A stretch of 64,000 bases of DNA from assembly GCA_036625225.1 (NCBI GenBank), contig JAZKUF010000001.1, positions 1,736,001 to 1,800,000 on the forward strand, written 5' to 3'. This document shows positions 36,144 through 44,616 of this stretch, in pieces. The notes under the pieces are model-generated. The model was not told the origin of the DNA, made no database searches, and was given only the letters and a program-made list of their open reading frames with translations. The DNA is from Accumulibacter jenkinsii (GTDB taxonomy: Bacteria; Pseudomonadota; Gammaproteobacteria; Burkholderiales; Rhodocyclaceae). Made by a program: the position numbers and the translations under genes. Position 1 is the first letter of the stretch; every line of letters starts with the position of its first letter.

Positions 36144-36308
36144 TCAGTAGTGGTAAGCCGATTCGCCGTGCGAGGTGATGTCGAGGCCTTCGCGTTCTTC
36201 TTCTTCCGGGACACGCAGACCGATGACCATGTCGACCAGCTTGAACGCCACCAGGGAGACGACGGCGGACCAGACGATCACCGTCCCGACGCCCCAGAGC
36301 TGGCTGAT
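36144..36308 (-). pseudogene. amtB: amtB, 3' fragment cut off by a Mu-like element
   Basis: The last ~54 codons of the ammonium channel (SQLWGVGTVIVWSAVVSLVAFKL, a transmembrane helix, ending GLDITSHGESAYHY). It reads on from the main part at 44617-45908 once 36309-44616 and one copy of the duplication CTGAT (36304-36308; 44617-44621) are removed. The joined gene is 1452 bases, 483 residues, in frame. The cytosolic tail seen here is the part that binds GlnK in the family. Confidence 0.93.
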
Positions 36309-36714
36309 TGACAGGGAGGGGTGCATTTGAGACAACACGGAGGGAGAGAGCGAACCCAGCAAAGCCAGACGGGGCAAGGGTTTCAGAGGCCGGGGGCGAA
36401 AAAGACAGGCTTGAGACATTCGGACAAAAACGCCACTTTTCCGGAAATATCTGAGACAGAATGACCGGCGTTTGGAAAGTCTCACACCTTTAACGGAACG
36501 GAGCGCCAACCGGGGAAACCTTGGAGCGCTCTTTTGCATTTCTGCCCGTCCGATTTGCACGATATTTGGCACAAATGACCACCCGCGTTAAAAGCCGCAA
36601 CCCCCTAACGATCCCCTGAGCGCCTGACTGAGCTGGCCAGCGGGTTCGACCTGGGCGGACCGCTGTTCCTGGCCGGCGGGCTCGATCTGGGCGGACCGCT
36701 ACCCTGTTCCTCTA
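36309..36714. promoter_or_regulatory. Left end of the Mu-like element with candidate MuA sites
   Basis: 406 non-coding bases. TTTGAGACA at 36326-36334 recurs as CTTGAGACA (36410-36418) and TCTGAGACA (36450-36458), and inverted at the right end (44591-44599). Such end repeats are how MuA recognises its DNA. No gene is supported in it. Confidence 0.7.
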
Positions 36715-37314
36715 TCAGCTTGCCGCCAGCTTGACGGCTTCCTCGATCATGGCCGGATCCACCTTTCCGCTTGCCTTGAAGGCACGGTAGAGCATGGCAG
36801 CGGCTTGCGCTTTCTTGGCCGAAGACATCGTCAGTTGACGCGCCGCTAGAACCTCCTCTATGCCTTCCAGTATTGCCGCCAGAAAGCGCACGTCTTCATC
36901 TTGAAGGTAAGCGCCTTGCTGGTGTCCCAATTTTCCCGGATGGAGCGGACAGGCTTGGCATTCGTCAAACCATGCCTTGATGCCTTCGTTGTTTCCTGTA
37001 CTTCTGAGGGTCACTCCTGTAGCCATATCCCGGCAATTAGAAAGGGAAATCGGCTGAACGATGGTGCCGGGAGGGTGAAACATCCGCGCCACATGCGGAC
37101 AGTCCACCACCTCCGCCGATCGAATGTTGAACAGAACGTAGTTGACGTCCACGCCCATGGACCGAATGGTTTCAATAAATCCCGCCCCAATTTGCCGCCT
37201 GTCATTTTCATATCGACCCAGCGTTACCCTGCTAACTCCTGATTTATCAGCAAATTCCTGCTGTGAGATTCCGAGCCTAGCGCGCTCTTCGGCTAACCTG
37301 ACACCAATAGACAT
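36715..37314 (-). CDS. Mu-like c repressor (XRE-type HTH)
   Basis: 199 residues from ATG 37314 (MSIGVRLAEERARLGISQQEFADKSGVSRVTLGRYE), a clear XRE helix-turn-helix at residues ~5-60. The rest is unrecognised, with a cysteine/histidine cluster (FDECQACPLHPGKLGH). It is transcribed away from the early operon, as Mu c is. It should hold the element silent by blocking the ner-A-B promoter in the ~80 bases between it and the next gene. A start further up at 37353 is possible. Confidence 0.85.
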   Translation of the reverse strand: MSIGVRLAEERARLGISQQEFADKSGVSRVTLGRYENDRRQIGAGFIETIRSMGVDVNYVLFNIRSAEVVDCPHVARMFHPPGTIVQPISLSNCRDMATGVTLRSTGNNEGIKAWFDECQACPLHPGKLGHQQGAYLQDEDVRFLAAILEGIEEVLAARQLTMSSAKKAQAAAMLYRAFKASGKVDPAMIEEAVKLAAS

Positions 37315-37392
37315 AGTTTTTTCTTGACATGTGATAACGTTTGGTTTCATCATTAGAAACCGTTTGTTATCATTAGATAAGGAAGTGTATAT

Positions 37393-37614
37393 ATGGAAGC
37401 ACAGAAGCTTAGAACAAGGGAAGAAATCTTGGCAGATTTCGCCCGCAAGGGGCAAAGCGTTCGTGGATGGGCCGTCGCTCGCGGGCTGTCTCCGACCGTT
37501 GTTGCTGGCGTGCTGAAGGGCCGCTTTAGCGGGCGCATCGGAGAGAGCCACAAGGTAGCCGTGCTTCTTGGCATCAAGGAAGGCGAAATCGTGGATGGTA
37601 ACGGCGATGAGTGA
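37393..37614 (+). CDS. ner: Ner-like DNA-binding protein
   Basis: 73 residues with a helix-turn-helix: EEILADFARKGQSVRGWAVARGLSPTVVAGVLKGRFSGRIGESHKVAVLLGI. The GWAVARGL...VLKGR pattern is that of the Ner/Nlp family, negative regulators of early transcription in Mu-like phages. It is divergent from the repressor and first in the early operon. Confidence 0.85.
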   Translation: MEAQKLRTREEILADFARKGQSVRGWAVARGLSPTVVAGVLKGRFSGRIGESHKVAVLLGIKEGEIVDGNGDE

Positions 37615-37828
37615 GCGCTACCTGGTGCGCTGCACCGCTGCCGATGGCCGCGCCATGACGGGCATTTACGCTGCTGGCCTGACCGCTACCGGGATGGTCG
37701 CCACCTGGAAGCCGGAACGGGCGACCCGGTACGATTCACAGCCCGCTGCCGCTGTCGTTGCCTCTCGCCTGGGCGCTAAGTTTGCCGGCACGGTGTGGAC
37801 GGAAGTACCGGCAGAGGACGTGCAATGA
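37607..37828 (+). CDS. Small early protein of the Mu-like element
   Basis: 73 residues, starting MSERYLVRCTAADGRAMTGIYAAG. Unrecognised. It overlaps both neighbours (8 bases with ner, ATGA with the transposase), so it is part of the early operon. Confidence 0.65.
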   Translation: MSERYLVRCTAADGRAMTGIYAAGLTATGMVATWKPERATRYDSQPAAAVVASRLGAKFAGTVWTEVPAEDVQ

Positions 37829-40002
37829 GGGGCAAAACCACATCGGAAATGCACGACCGTAGCGGCAATCAGTCGTGCATTCCTGATACGCCAGATGGAT
37901 ACATGCACGACCTTGGTAAAAGCATTGCAGTTACTGGCTTTTCCGGGAAAACCGACCGAAACGACGCACAAGATATGCACGACATAGGTTCGTGCAAGAT
38001 TCCTAACTTTGTTGGCGCGCCAGAAGCGGCAAAGCTACTTGAATGCGTTCCTTCGACCATCACGCGACAGTGTGAATCTGGCAAGTTCCCCGGCGCCAGC
38101 AAGGCCATGGTCAACGGCATTGAAGCTTGGCAGATCCCCGTGGCCAGCCTGCCGATTCACGCCCAGCAGAAGGTAAAGCAGGAAGCCGCCGCCGCCCTGG
38201 TCGCAAGGTGCGCCAGTCTGGGCATTGAGATCCCGACGACACAGACGAAAAAATGGCTGCCTGCGGAATACACCGCCGCCTGGGAAGCTTACGAGCGAAG
38301 CGGCGCCGTTCACAAGCGCCGTGCGGAAGCCGCCCTCAAGGTTGTCCGGGCCTTCAAGGAGCTGGTGGACAGTGGGTGCAGCATCGGCGAAGCGGAACGG
38401 GCGGTTATCTCCTCTTCTGGCGTCAGCCGGGCAACCTTGTATCGCTACCGGACCGCCATTGAAGGGCATCACCGGATGAACTGGCTACCGTTCCTCTCGC
38501 CCAGATTCAAGGGCGGCAGGCCGTGCGCCCCCTTCACTGAGGCCGCCTGGGAATACATTCACGGCAAGTACCTGAACACGTCCAAGACCCCCCTGGCCGT
38601 GATCCTGGAAGAGGCGCGCGCCCTGGCCCTCTCGAAGGGCTGGGACATCCCCAGCGATGACGCCGTGCGCGCCCGCATGGCGAAAGAACCGAAGTGGATT
38701 CAAACCATTGGGCGAGAAGGACCGAAAGCCCTGGAGCAAAGCTTTCCGGCGATCAGGAAGGACTACAACGCCCTCGCGCTGCATGAGCTGTGGGAGTCGG
38801 ACGGACGCAAAGCGGACCTGTTTTGCATCTGGCCGGATGGAACGCTTGCCCGCCCCTTCATCATTGTCTGGCGTGAGGTTCGCTCACGCCTGGTGCTGGG
38901 GGCAAAGGGCTACCTCAATCCGTCGGCGTATGGCGTTCTGGCCGCCTTTGGTCAAGCGATGGAACGAACCGGCGTTGCTCCTGATTTTGCCAAGATCGAC
39001 AACGGCCGCGAATATGCCGCCAAGTCGGTGACAGGCGGACAGAGCACGCGCTACCGATTCAATGTTGTGCCGGGAGAAACGCCCGGCATCATGACGCAGG
39101 TAGGCACCAAGGCGGAATGGTCGCCACCTGGGCGGGGGCAGGACAAGCCCATCGAATCCTTTTGGCGGTTTGTGGCGGATCGTTGCGACAAGTCGCCAGA
39201 GTTCGAGGGCGCTTATTGCGGGCGTAACGCCGTGTCCAAGCCGGAAGGCTTTGACCGTAGCAAGGCGATCCCCATTGCGGTCTACTCGGTGAAGCTGGCC
39301 GCCGTGCTGGAGTTCTTCAACAATGCCCACCGGCACACGGGCAGCGGCATGAATGGCCGCACCCCGATGGAAGTCTACAAGGAACTCTCGGCGCAAACGA
39401 CGCGCCAAGCGGTAGACCCGGCGTTTTTTCGCCTGTGCAAGATGGGGCTCGCCAGCCTCAAGCCGAGTCTCAAGGACTCCTCCTATTCTCTGAAGATGCC
39501 CGGCTACGGCACGCTCCGTTACTGGAGCCAAGCGATTGCCGGGCAAACGCAAGACGTTCTTTCCAGAAAGCATTCTGTCTACTACGACCTGGAAAACCCA
39601 AAGTGCCCGGTTTCGATTTACGACGGCAATAAGTGGCTGGGTGATGCGTCGCTATTCGAAGAGTTGCCCTTCAGAGATGTGGGCGGGGAGAGGGCGGGGG
39701 AACACGTCAAAGCCAAGAATGCCGCGATGAAGCCCATGAAAGCCGCCGTGGCTTCCATCAAGGCCGCGGGCAAGTTGGACCCGCCAGCGCTGCCCGCTGT
39801 GGCTTGCTTGACTCAATTACCGTCGATTCAGGATGTAACCGTCGAAGGGCGGCGCACAAATGCATCTGATGTCCGCGCCGTTCCTTCGCTCCCCACCACC
39901 ACGCAGGAAGAAAAGGAACGGCTGGCCGAATCGGAACGGCAGCGGATGGAGCAAATGAAAATCACTGACCCACGACGGTACAGGATGCTCAATGAACACT
40001 AA
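37825..40002 (+). CDS. MuA-type transposase
   Basis: 725 residues from ATG 37825. N-terminal winged-helix DNA-binding region (NFVGAPEAAKLLECVPSTITRQ), further HTH domains, then the RNase H core. The catalytic triad can be assigned by position: D326 (ESDGRK), D392 (KIDNGREYA) and E444 (KPIESFW); spacings of 66 and 52 are close to those of MuA (67 and 56). The C-terminus is the MuB-contact tail. It should cut the TG/CA ends and join them to target DNA. Intact. Confidence 0.96.
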   Translation: MRGKTTSEMHDRSGNQSCIPDTPDGYMHDLGKSIAVTGFSGKTDRNDAQDMHDIGSCKIPNFVGAPEAAKLLECVPSTITRQCESGKFPGASKAMVNGIEAWQIPVASLPIHAQQKVKQEAAAALVARCASLGIEIPTTQTKKWLPAEYTAAWEAYERSGAVHKRRAEAALKVVRAFKELVDSGCSIGEAERAVISSSGVSRATLYRYRTAIEGHHRMNWLPFLSPRFKGGRPCAPFTEAAWEYIHGKYLNTSKTPLAVILEEARALALSKGWDIPSDDAVRARMAKEPKWIQTIGREGPKALEQSFPAIRKDYNALALHELWESDGRKADLFCIWPDGTLARPFIIVWREVRSRLVLGAKGYLNPSAYGVLAAFGQAMERTGVAPDFAKIDNGREYAAKSVTGGQSTRYRFNVVPGETPGIMTQVGTKAEWSPPGRGQDKPIESFWRFVADRCDKSPEFEGAYCGRNAVSKPEGFDRSKAIPIAVYSVKLAAVLEFFNNAHRHTGSGMNGRTPMEVYKELSAQTTRQAVDPAFFRLCKMGLASLKPSLKDSSYSLKMPGYGTLRYWSQAIAGQTQDVLSRKHSVYYDLENPKCPVSIYDGNKWLGDASLFEELPFRDVGGERAGEHVKAKNAAMKPMKAAVASIKAAGKLDPPALPAVACLTQLPSIQDVTVEGRRTNASDVRAVPSLPTTTQEEKERLAESERQRMEQMKITDPRRYRMLNEH

Positions 40003-40017
40003 CCAAGGAGCCGCGTA

Positions 40018-41106
40018 ATGTTACACGAAGAAGAGAACGAACAGAACTATCCGGATGAGATGGTATTTGATAAGCCTTTCGATATTGAACGCTGGAAGCC
40101 GCTTGTCGACCGCGTAATCGATCATCTGAATAGAGACCAGAGCGGCACGCTAAAAGACATTGCGGAAGCAATAGGGTATCCAGTCGATTCCCTTGAGCTA
40201 TGGCTGAATTCGAATACTTCATTTCAGTTTTTGACACGCACGGTAGGGATGAAAACCACGTCAGAAAAAATAGCAGATGCTCTTGACAATTATTTTTCTG
40301 CCCTGGACACCGTGAGCAGCAACAATGCCCGGATTCGTTGCCCTGTGCGCGTCAAGACAACTCCGATACGCGCCATGATTGCCGGCATGGAGACCGCTAG
40401 AGCATTAGGCGAGCTGGTGGAAATCTGCGCGCCGCCTGGGCTGGGAAAGACAGAGGCAGCGCGGGAGTACCTCTCCACTTGCCGAAAAGCAGAAGGCTTT
40501 TACTGCCCGGTCTGGTTGATCGCGTTGGATGAGTCGTGCATTTCCCTCAAGGCCGTGTTTCAACTGATTTGCCGTCAAATACTTTCGCATGGCCACTATG
40601 ACCCCAAGAGCGAGTTTTCCATGTTTAACGCCATCATGGAGGAAACCAAAGGGCGGGGCGGCGTTCTCCTTGTGGATGAATTTCAACACTTGGCCGATGC
40701 CCAGAAGATCATGGGGGTGCCGATTCTCAACGCCCTGCGCAGTCTTGTTGATCGGGGGGTCTTCGGCATCGCTTGTCTGGGCAACGGGGAGATGTACCGC
40801 CGGCTGACTTCCGGCACGGGCAGGGACAAAGGCGCATACACCCAGCTGCTGAGCCGCATGCAGGATTTCAGAGTAGAGATCCTTGGCCTGGGGCAAGGGG
40901 ACGGCACCTTGCCTGCACTGACGCGCGAAGACGTTTTCGAGGTGGCGGCCGCCTGGGGCGTGACAGGAACTGAAGAAAAGGCATGGTGCCTGAAAGCCGC
41001 CGCCCAGCGGGGCGCCCTGCGCATCATGACCAACATCTTCCGGTTGTCCCTTGATCGTCACGGGCGGATAGACATCAGCACACTGAACCAGATTCGTAGA
41101 GTCTGA
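40018..41106 (+). CDS. MuB-type AAA+ target-selection ATPase
   Basis: 362 residues. Walker A PPGLGKTEAA (near 138-147) and Walker B GGVLLVDEFQHL (near 215-225). An N-terminal HTH-like part (LKDIAEAIGYPVDSLELWL) matches the DNA-binding domain of the family. MuB coats target DNA and delivers it to MuA, and gives target immunity. It follows the transposase by 15 bases. Confidence 0.95.
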   Translation: MLHEEENEQNYPDEMVFDKPFDIERWKPLVDRVIDHLNRDQSGTLKDIAEAIGYPVDSLELWLNSNTSFQFLTRTVGMKTTSEKIADALDNYFSALDTVSSNNARIRCPVRVKTTPIRAMIAGMETARALGELVEICAPPGLGKTEAAREYLSTCRKAEGFYCPVWLIALDESCISLKAVFQLICRQILSHGHYDPKSEFSMFNAIMEETKGRGGVLLVDEFQHLADAQKIMGVPILNALRSLVDRGVFGIACLGNGEMYRRLTSGTGRDKGAYTQLLSRMQDFRVEILGLGQGDGTLPALTREDVFEVAAAWGVTGTEEKAWCLKAAAQRGALRIMTNIFRLSLDRHGRIDISTLNQIRRV

Positions 41107-41108
41107 CC

Positions 41109-41546
41109 ATGACCACCCGTGCTCAGTATTACGCCATGATCCACTTGGGCGCGGCCCGCATGGGCCACAAGACCGAAGCCGATTACCGGGAATGGCTGGA
41201 AAGCCTGACCGGCAAGCGAAGCTGCAAGGAATGCAGCGAAATCGAGCTGTCAAGCCTGGTGACGACGCTTCGCGCCTGCAATGCCCTGGAGAACCCCAGC
41301 TTGAAAAACGTCAAGGGCGGAATAGGGCAGGGCAACCGCCCGACCTCGGCCCAATGGAACCTGGCCAATAGTCTTTCTCGGGAATTGGGCATGAGCGGCT
41401 GCGCGGATGTTCGCTTTGCCGCCTTCGCCAAGCGCAATGCCAACGTCGACCACCCCCGTTTCTTGACTCGGGAAGAAATGAGGATGTTGATTGCTGCCCT
41501 GATTCAATGGAATAAAAACGTACAAGCGAGAGCCGACAAGAAATGA
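41109..41546 (+). CDS. gemA: GemA/Gp16 family regulatory protein
   Basis: 145 residues: QYYAMIHLGAARMGHKTEADYREWLESLTGKRSCKECSEIEL is the DUF1018 core of Mu Gp16 (GemA) proteins, which modulate host supercoiling and gene expression. It sits just after the MuB gene as in Mu's semi-essential early region. Confidence 0.9.
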   Translation: MTTRAQYYAMIHLGAARMGHKTEADYREWLESLTGKRSCKECSEIELSSLVTTLRACNALENPSLKNVKGGIGQGNRPTSAQWNLANSLSRELGMSGCADVRFAAFAKRNANVDHPRFLTREEMRMLIAALIQWNKNVQARADKK

Positions 41547-41962
41547 CCTCCACCAATCCGTATGCACATCTCGTTTCCTTCGCCATGCAGAATTTCAAAG
41601 AACAGGAAACCAAACAAAAACCAACGCTTACCCTGATTTCAGGAAACGAAAGGATTTTCATGACCACCCCGCAAGATGAAGCCGCCACAGAACCGCCCGC
41701 CGCCGCCCTGGGCAAACGCGTTGACTTCGCCGAGATGGAAGCGGACATCAATTTTCTGTCTCTGGGCGCCGATGCCTTGCAGGGCATCGGCGCGATGATG
41801 CAGCCTGAAGTGGACCGCTACGACGAGCAACTGAGCCTGACGAGGCGTAGCGATATGGCCGCCATCTTCCGCTTCTTCGGGGAAGCCCTGCGGGCACGCG
41901 CGGCGCGCGCTGGGGAGTCGGTCGAGCGCCTGGAGTATCGAGCGGAGCGCGATCCCGTCTGA
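41543..41962 (+). CDS. Hypothetical protein of the Mu-like early region
   Basis: 139 residues; an inner start at MTTPQDEAATEP (41660) is possible. It has an acidic helical part (DFAEMEADINFLSLGADALQGIGAMM) and an arginine-rich end. Unrecognised. It overlaps the GemA gene and ends before a terminator, so it closes the early operon. Confidence 0.6.
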   Translation: MTSTNPYAHLVSFAMQNFKEQETKQKPTLTLISGNERIFMTTPQDEAATEPPAAALGKRVDFAEMEADINFLSLGADALQGIGAMMQPEVDRYDEQLSLTRRSDMAAIFRFFGEALRARAARAGESVERLEYRAERDPV

Positions 41963-42268
41963 CGAAACCCGCCGCAAACCCTGAACGCCCTGCGAAGCCT
42001 GCAGGGCGTTTTTCTTTGGTGAGGGTTACGGGACTATTCCAGAAAATACTTAACGCCACTGGCGACGATGTAACGCCAATGCCGGTCACGCTCAAGAGGG
42101 CAAGCCCTCGCGAAATGGCAGGAAAGGGCAGTGATCGCCACAAAGAGCATTTGCGAGCCAGCGCGCATCTGCCCGCAAGGCAGGGTAATGAAGCGATTCA
42201 TGCTTATTCGGGAAGATGGCGAGCCGCATGCTTTTGGAAGAAGCACTTCTTACAGAGACCCATGACCC
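41963..42268 (+). terminator. Early-operon terminator and short intergenic stretch
   Basis: The terminator is at 41986-42016: stem CGCCCTGC / GCAGGGCG followed by TTTTTCTTT. The rest of the 306 bases has no sure gene. A 25-residue frame at 42188-42265 (MKRFMLIREDGEPHAFG) has a fair ribosome site and overlaps the next start, so it might be a small translated leader. Confidence 0.75.
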
Positions 42269-42619
42269 ATGACCCTACCGCAAAGCATCCGTGACATTGC
42301 TGACCTGATCGGGTTGCCCGTCACCATGGCCCTGGTCCGGCACTATGGAGGATCGGTCTTGAAGGTTCCCGTCGGAAAAATGGCCAGCCAGACAAGAAGC
42401 GAACTGATTGACCTTCTCGGACCTGGAGCGGCTGAACTCCTGATCAAGAGATATAGCGGCGAAACGATTTACATTTCTCGTTGCGCGGATGCCAAGCGCG
42501 AAGACCGTAATCGAAAAATTATCGCCGATTTTGATGAGGGCAAGAGCGTTCTGGATCTAAGCAGAAATTATGGCTTGTCGAACCGCAGCATTTACACCAT
42601 ATTGAAGCTTTCGATATAG
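42269..42619 (+). CDS. Mor-like transcription activator
   Basis: 116 residues. The layout (LPQSIRDIADLIGLPVTMALVRHYGG...VPVG, then DRNRKIIADFDEGKSVLDLSRNYGLSNRSIYTILK) fits Mor/C-type activators: dimerisation part, then a C-terminal helix-turn-helix. In Mu, Mor turns on middle transcription, leading to late genes. Here almost no late genes remain, so its target, if any, is the promoter of the I-like gene. Confidence 0.82.
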   Translation: MTLPQSIRDIADLIGLPVTMALVRHYGGSVLKVPVGKMASQTRSELIDLLGPGAAELLIKRYSGETIYISRCADAKREDRNRKIIADFDEGKSVLDLSRNYGLSNRSIYTILKLSI

Positions 42620-42674
42620 CTTTGCACTTCGTTGAAATTCAACTTGGCCAAGATATTCTTAAAGAGAAATCACC

Positions 42675-43493
42675 ATGAAAAATAGCATAGTCTCCCCTGT
42701 GGCGGCGCTTTCCCAAGCCATCTCTACGGCAAGCCGGGAGATTCGCATATTGCCGCCTGGCCTGTTCCGCGCCAGTGATGGCCGTCCGGTGGGATTGGCC
42801 GGCTGGAAGATCGACGCCGCGAGCGCCGCGCGAATCGTTTCGGACCTTGCCATCCGTGATGACTTGGTAGTCGACTATGACCATCAAACCATGATGGCCA
42901 AGGAAAACGGACAACCGGCACCTGCTGCCGGCTGGTTTAATCGTGTCGTGTGGCGAGAAGGTGAGGGGCTATTTGCGGTCGATGTGAAGTGGACCGACAA
43001 GGCCAAGCAGATGATTGCCGCGCAGGAATATCGGTTCATTTCCCCCGTCTTCAGCTTCGACGCGGAAACCGGCCAAGTAGAACGCCTTCTGGCGCTTGGT
43101 CTGACCAATAATCCCGCCTTGAGTGGCCTGACCGATCTGGCGAAGATTGCTGTCAACGCGCGCGGTTTTTCGCTATCCGCAGAGAGGCAAGCCGCTTTGA
43201 CGGCCCAGAAGGCGGGCGCAGTGCTGGCTCTTCAAACAGCGAAAGCCGCCGTCGACTACCAGACCAGTCAAGCCGCGCTTGGCGTTCATGTGACGACCGT
43301 GCAAGCGGTTGCCAAGGTGAGCCAGACCGGCGCACCCAGCTTGCGTCAGTCTGGCCACGCTACGGAGATTGTCAGCGCTCAGCAGATCGCCAGTGCGGCA
43401 ATCCAGTTCCAAGAAAATCAAGCCGCGCTTGGCGTTCATGTGACGACCGTGGAGGCGGTCGGTAAGGTGACACGGACTTTTTTTAACCGATAG
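42675..43493 (+). CDS. Mu I-type protease/scaffold protein, altered C-terminus
   Basis: 272 residues. Residues 1-~165 match the Mu-like prophage I protein: EIRILPPGLFRASDGRP, DLVVDYDHQTMMAKENGQPAPAAGW, EYRFISPVFSFD, LGLTNNPALSGL. In Mu this is the capsid maturation protease with internal scaffold. The usual helical scaffold tail is replaced by a duplicated segment (QAALGVHVTTVQAVAKV and QAALGVHVTTVEAVGKV) coded by a 34-bp direct repeat with period 150 (43268-43301 and 43418-43451). It is out of place without a capsid gene. Confidence 0.82.
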   Translation: MKNSIVSPVAALSQAISTASREIRILPPGLFRASDGRPVGLAGWKIDAASAARIVSDLAIRDDLVVDYDHQTMMAKENGQPAPAAGWFNRVVWREGEGLFAVDVKWTDKAKQMIAAQEYRFISPVFSFDAETGQVERLLALGLTNNPALSGLTDLAKIAVNARGFSLSAERQAALTAQKAGAVLALQTAKAAVDYQTSQAALGVHVTTVQAVAKVSQTGAPSLRQSGHATEIVSAQQIASAAIQFQENQAALGVHVTTVEAVGKVTRTFFNR

Positions 43494-43541
43494 GCTTCGG
43501 AGGCGAAGCACATATCAAAATCACTCGGAGTAAATAAAATA

Positions 43542-44252
43542 ATGAAATACATCGCATTGAGAAACATTATGTCTAGCGGCGATGAATACGAAGCTGGAGA
43601 AGAAATTGAACTTGACCATGAAGAAGCAAAGCACCTGCTTCAAATCGGCGCGATCGAACCTTTTAACAAGCCATTCAGCGGGACTATCCGTCATGCTTAT
43701 CCGGACGTGCAAACCAAAGATGGCGAGTTGAACGCGCTTCTGCAAGCAGTCCGCAAAGCTGCGGACGCCATCCTGGTGAAGATCCAGAAGGCCGACGAAG
43801 AGATGTCGGTACTGGAAGCGGAGCGTACCTCACTGACAGATTCCCCGGTGTCTCGTGACGACCTGATGGCCTATGTTCGCGCCGACATTGCGCGACGCGG
43901 AGCGCCCTACCAGTTCACGCTTTCCCACTGGAAGAACAAATGGTTTCATAACGCCTTCTCCCGTTGGGAGCGCGCTGAGCAAGGAAACCGGAATCAGGCG
44001 ATTCCCTACCTGAACGCCGAACAGTCCCACGAGGGCGCAGAAATGACCCCCGGCGCGCTTTACTTCCTGTTCGGCGACCTGATCGCCGAGCGCTTCGCCG
44101 AAGCACTGAAAGTGCTACCGTTTCCCGAGAATGCCGTCCCTGTGGAGCAAAGGCGGGCGAGGATTGCCGCGATTGACGCCGAGCTGGATCGGTTGAACGC
44201 CCATCGCGCTGAACTGGTAGGCGAACTATCCGCCGTCGGCGTGTCGGAATAG
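43542..44252 (+). CDS. Protein with a Mu-like head-associated N-terminal segment
   Basis: 236 residues. The first ~45 (MKYIALRNIMSSGDEYEAGEEI, then DHEEAKHLLQIGAIEPF) look like the short beta-rich domain found in small Mu-like head-region proteins. A coiled coil (~70-105) and a helical C-terminus (RRARIAAIDAELDRLNAHRAELVGEL) follow. The central part is unrecognised. Start ATG 43542 follows GGAG at short distance. Confidence 0.6.
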   Translation: MKYIALRNIMSSGDEYEAGEEIELDHEEAKHLLQIGAIEPFNKPFSGTIRHAYPDVQTKDGELNALLQAVRKAADAILVKIQKADEEMSVLEAERTSLTDSPVSRDDLMAYVRADIARRGAPYQFTLSHWKNKWFHNAFSRWERAEQGNRNQAIPYLNAEQSHEGAEMTPGALYFLFGDLIAERFAEALKVLPFPENAVPVEQRRARIAAIDAELDRLNAHRAELVGELSAVGVSE

Positions 44253-44344
44253 CCCCTGGGCGAGCTGGCCGCGCGGTTCCGGCATCGCCGGCGCTTTCGC
44301 CGTGGTATAAGGTGCCGGCTTCAAGTTCGGACACGCCTCAAGCG

Positions 44345-44530
44345 ATGAACCACCAAACCATCTTGCCCCCTGGCGATTTGTCCGGATCCTTGCCGCCATC
44401 GTCCGCAGTGGATGCGCCGCCGCTGGTGCCGGAGCCACCGCTGGTGCCGGAGTTCGTGCCTGACTTGGGGCAACTGATTGAGGAGCACGAGCAGGCCGGC
44501 ACCCCCAGCGTTACACCTGCCAAGGTTTAA
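44345..44530 (+). CDS. Proline-rich small protein at the right end
   Basis: 61 residues, starting MNHQTILPPGDLSGSLPPSS, with two PLVPEP-type repeats. No family. It may be the remains of a late gene, or spurious. It is the last frame before the right end of the element. Confidence 0.4.
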   Translation: MNHQTILPPGDLSGSLPPSSAVDAPPLVPEPPLVPEFVPDLGQLIEEHEQAGTPSVTPAKV

Positions 44531-44563
44531 CGGGGTACGTCCGCAGCACCTTGGCCCGGGTGC

Positions 44564-44616
44564 CCAAATGTCCCGAACGTTTCTCGGCAATGTCTCAAAC
44601 AATTCGCGCTCTATCA
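44564..44616. promoter_or_regulatory. Right end of the Mu-like element
   Basis: Contains the inverted copy TGTCTCAAA (44591-44599) of the left-end motif and a second weaker copy (AAATGTCCCGAACG). The terminus TCTATCA abuts the target duplication CTGAT at 44617. Confidence 0.75.

Larger units (their letters stand above)
36309..44616. mobile_element. Miniature Mu-like transposable element (8308 bp) in amtB
   Basis: Termini are TGACAGGGAG and CGCTCTATCA, i.e. TG...CA ends as in Mu, with a 5-bp target duplication CTGAT as expected for MuA-type transposition. It carries repressor, Ner-like, transposase A, target protein B, GemA and Mor-like genes plus a Mu I-type and two or three unknown genes. 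Terminase, portal, capsid, tail and lysis genes are absent. It is thus about a fifth of Mu in size, with both ends and the whole transposition module preserved. Confidence 0.92.

Noticed and set aside
36309..44616. Complete Mu-like prophage
   Set aside because: No terminase, portal, capsid, tail or lysis genes lie between the two defined ends.
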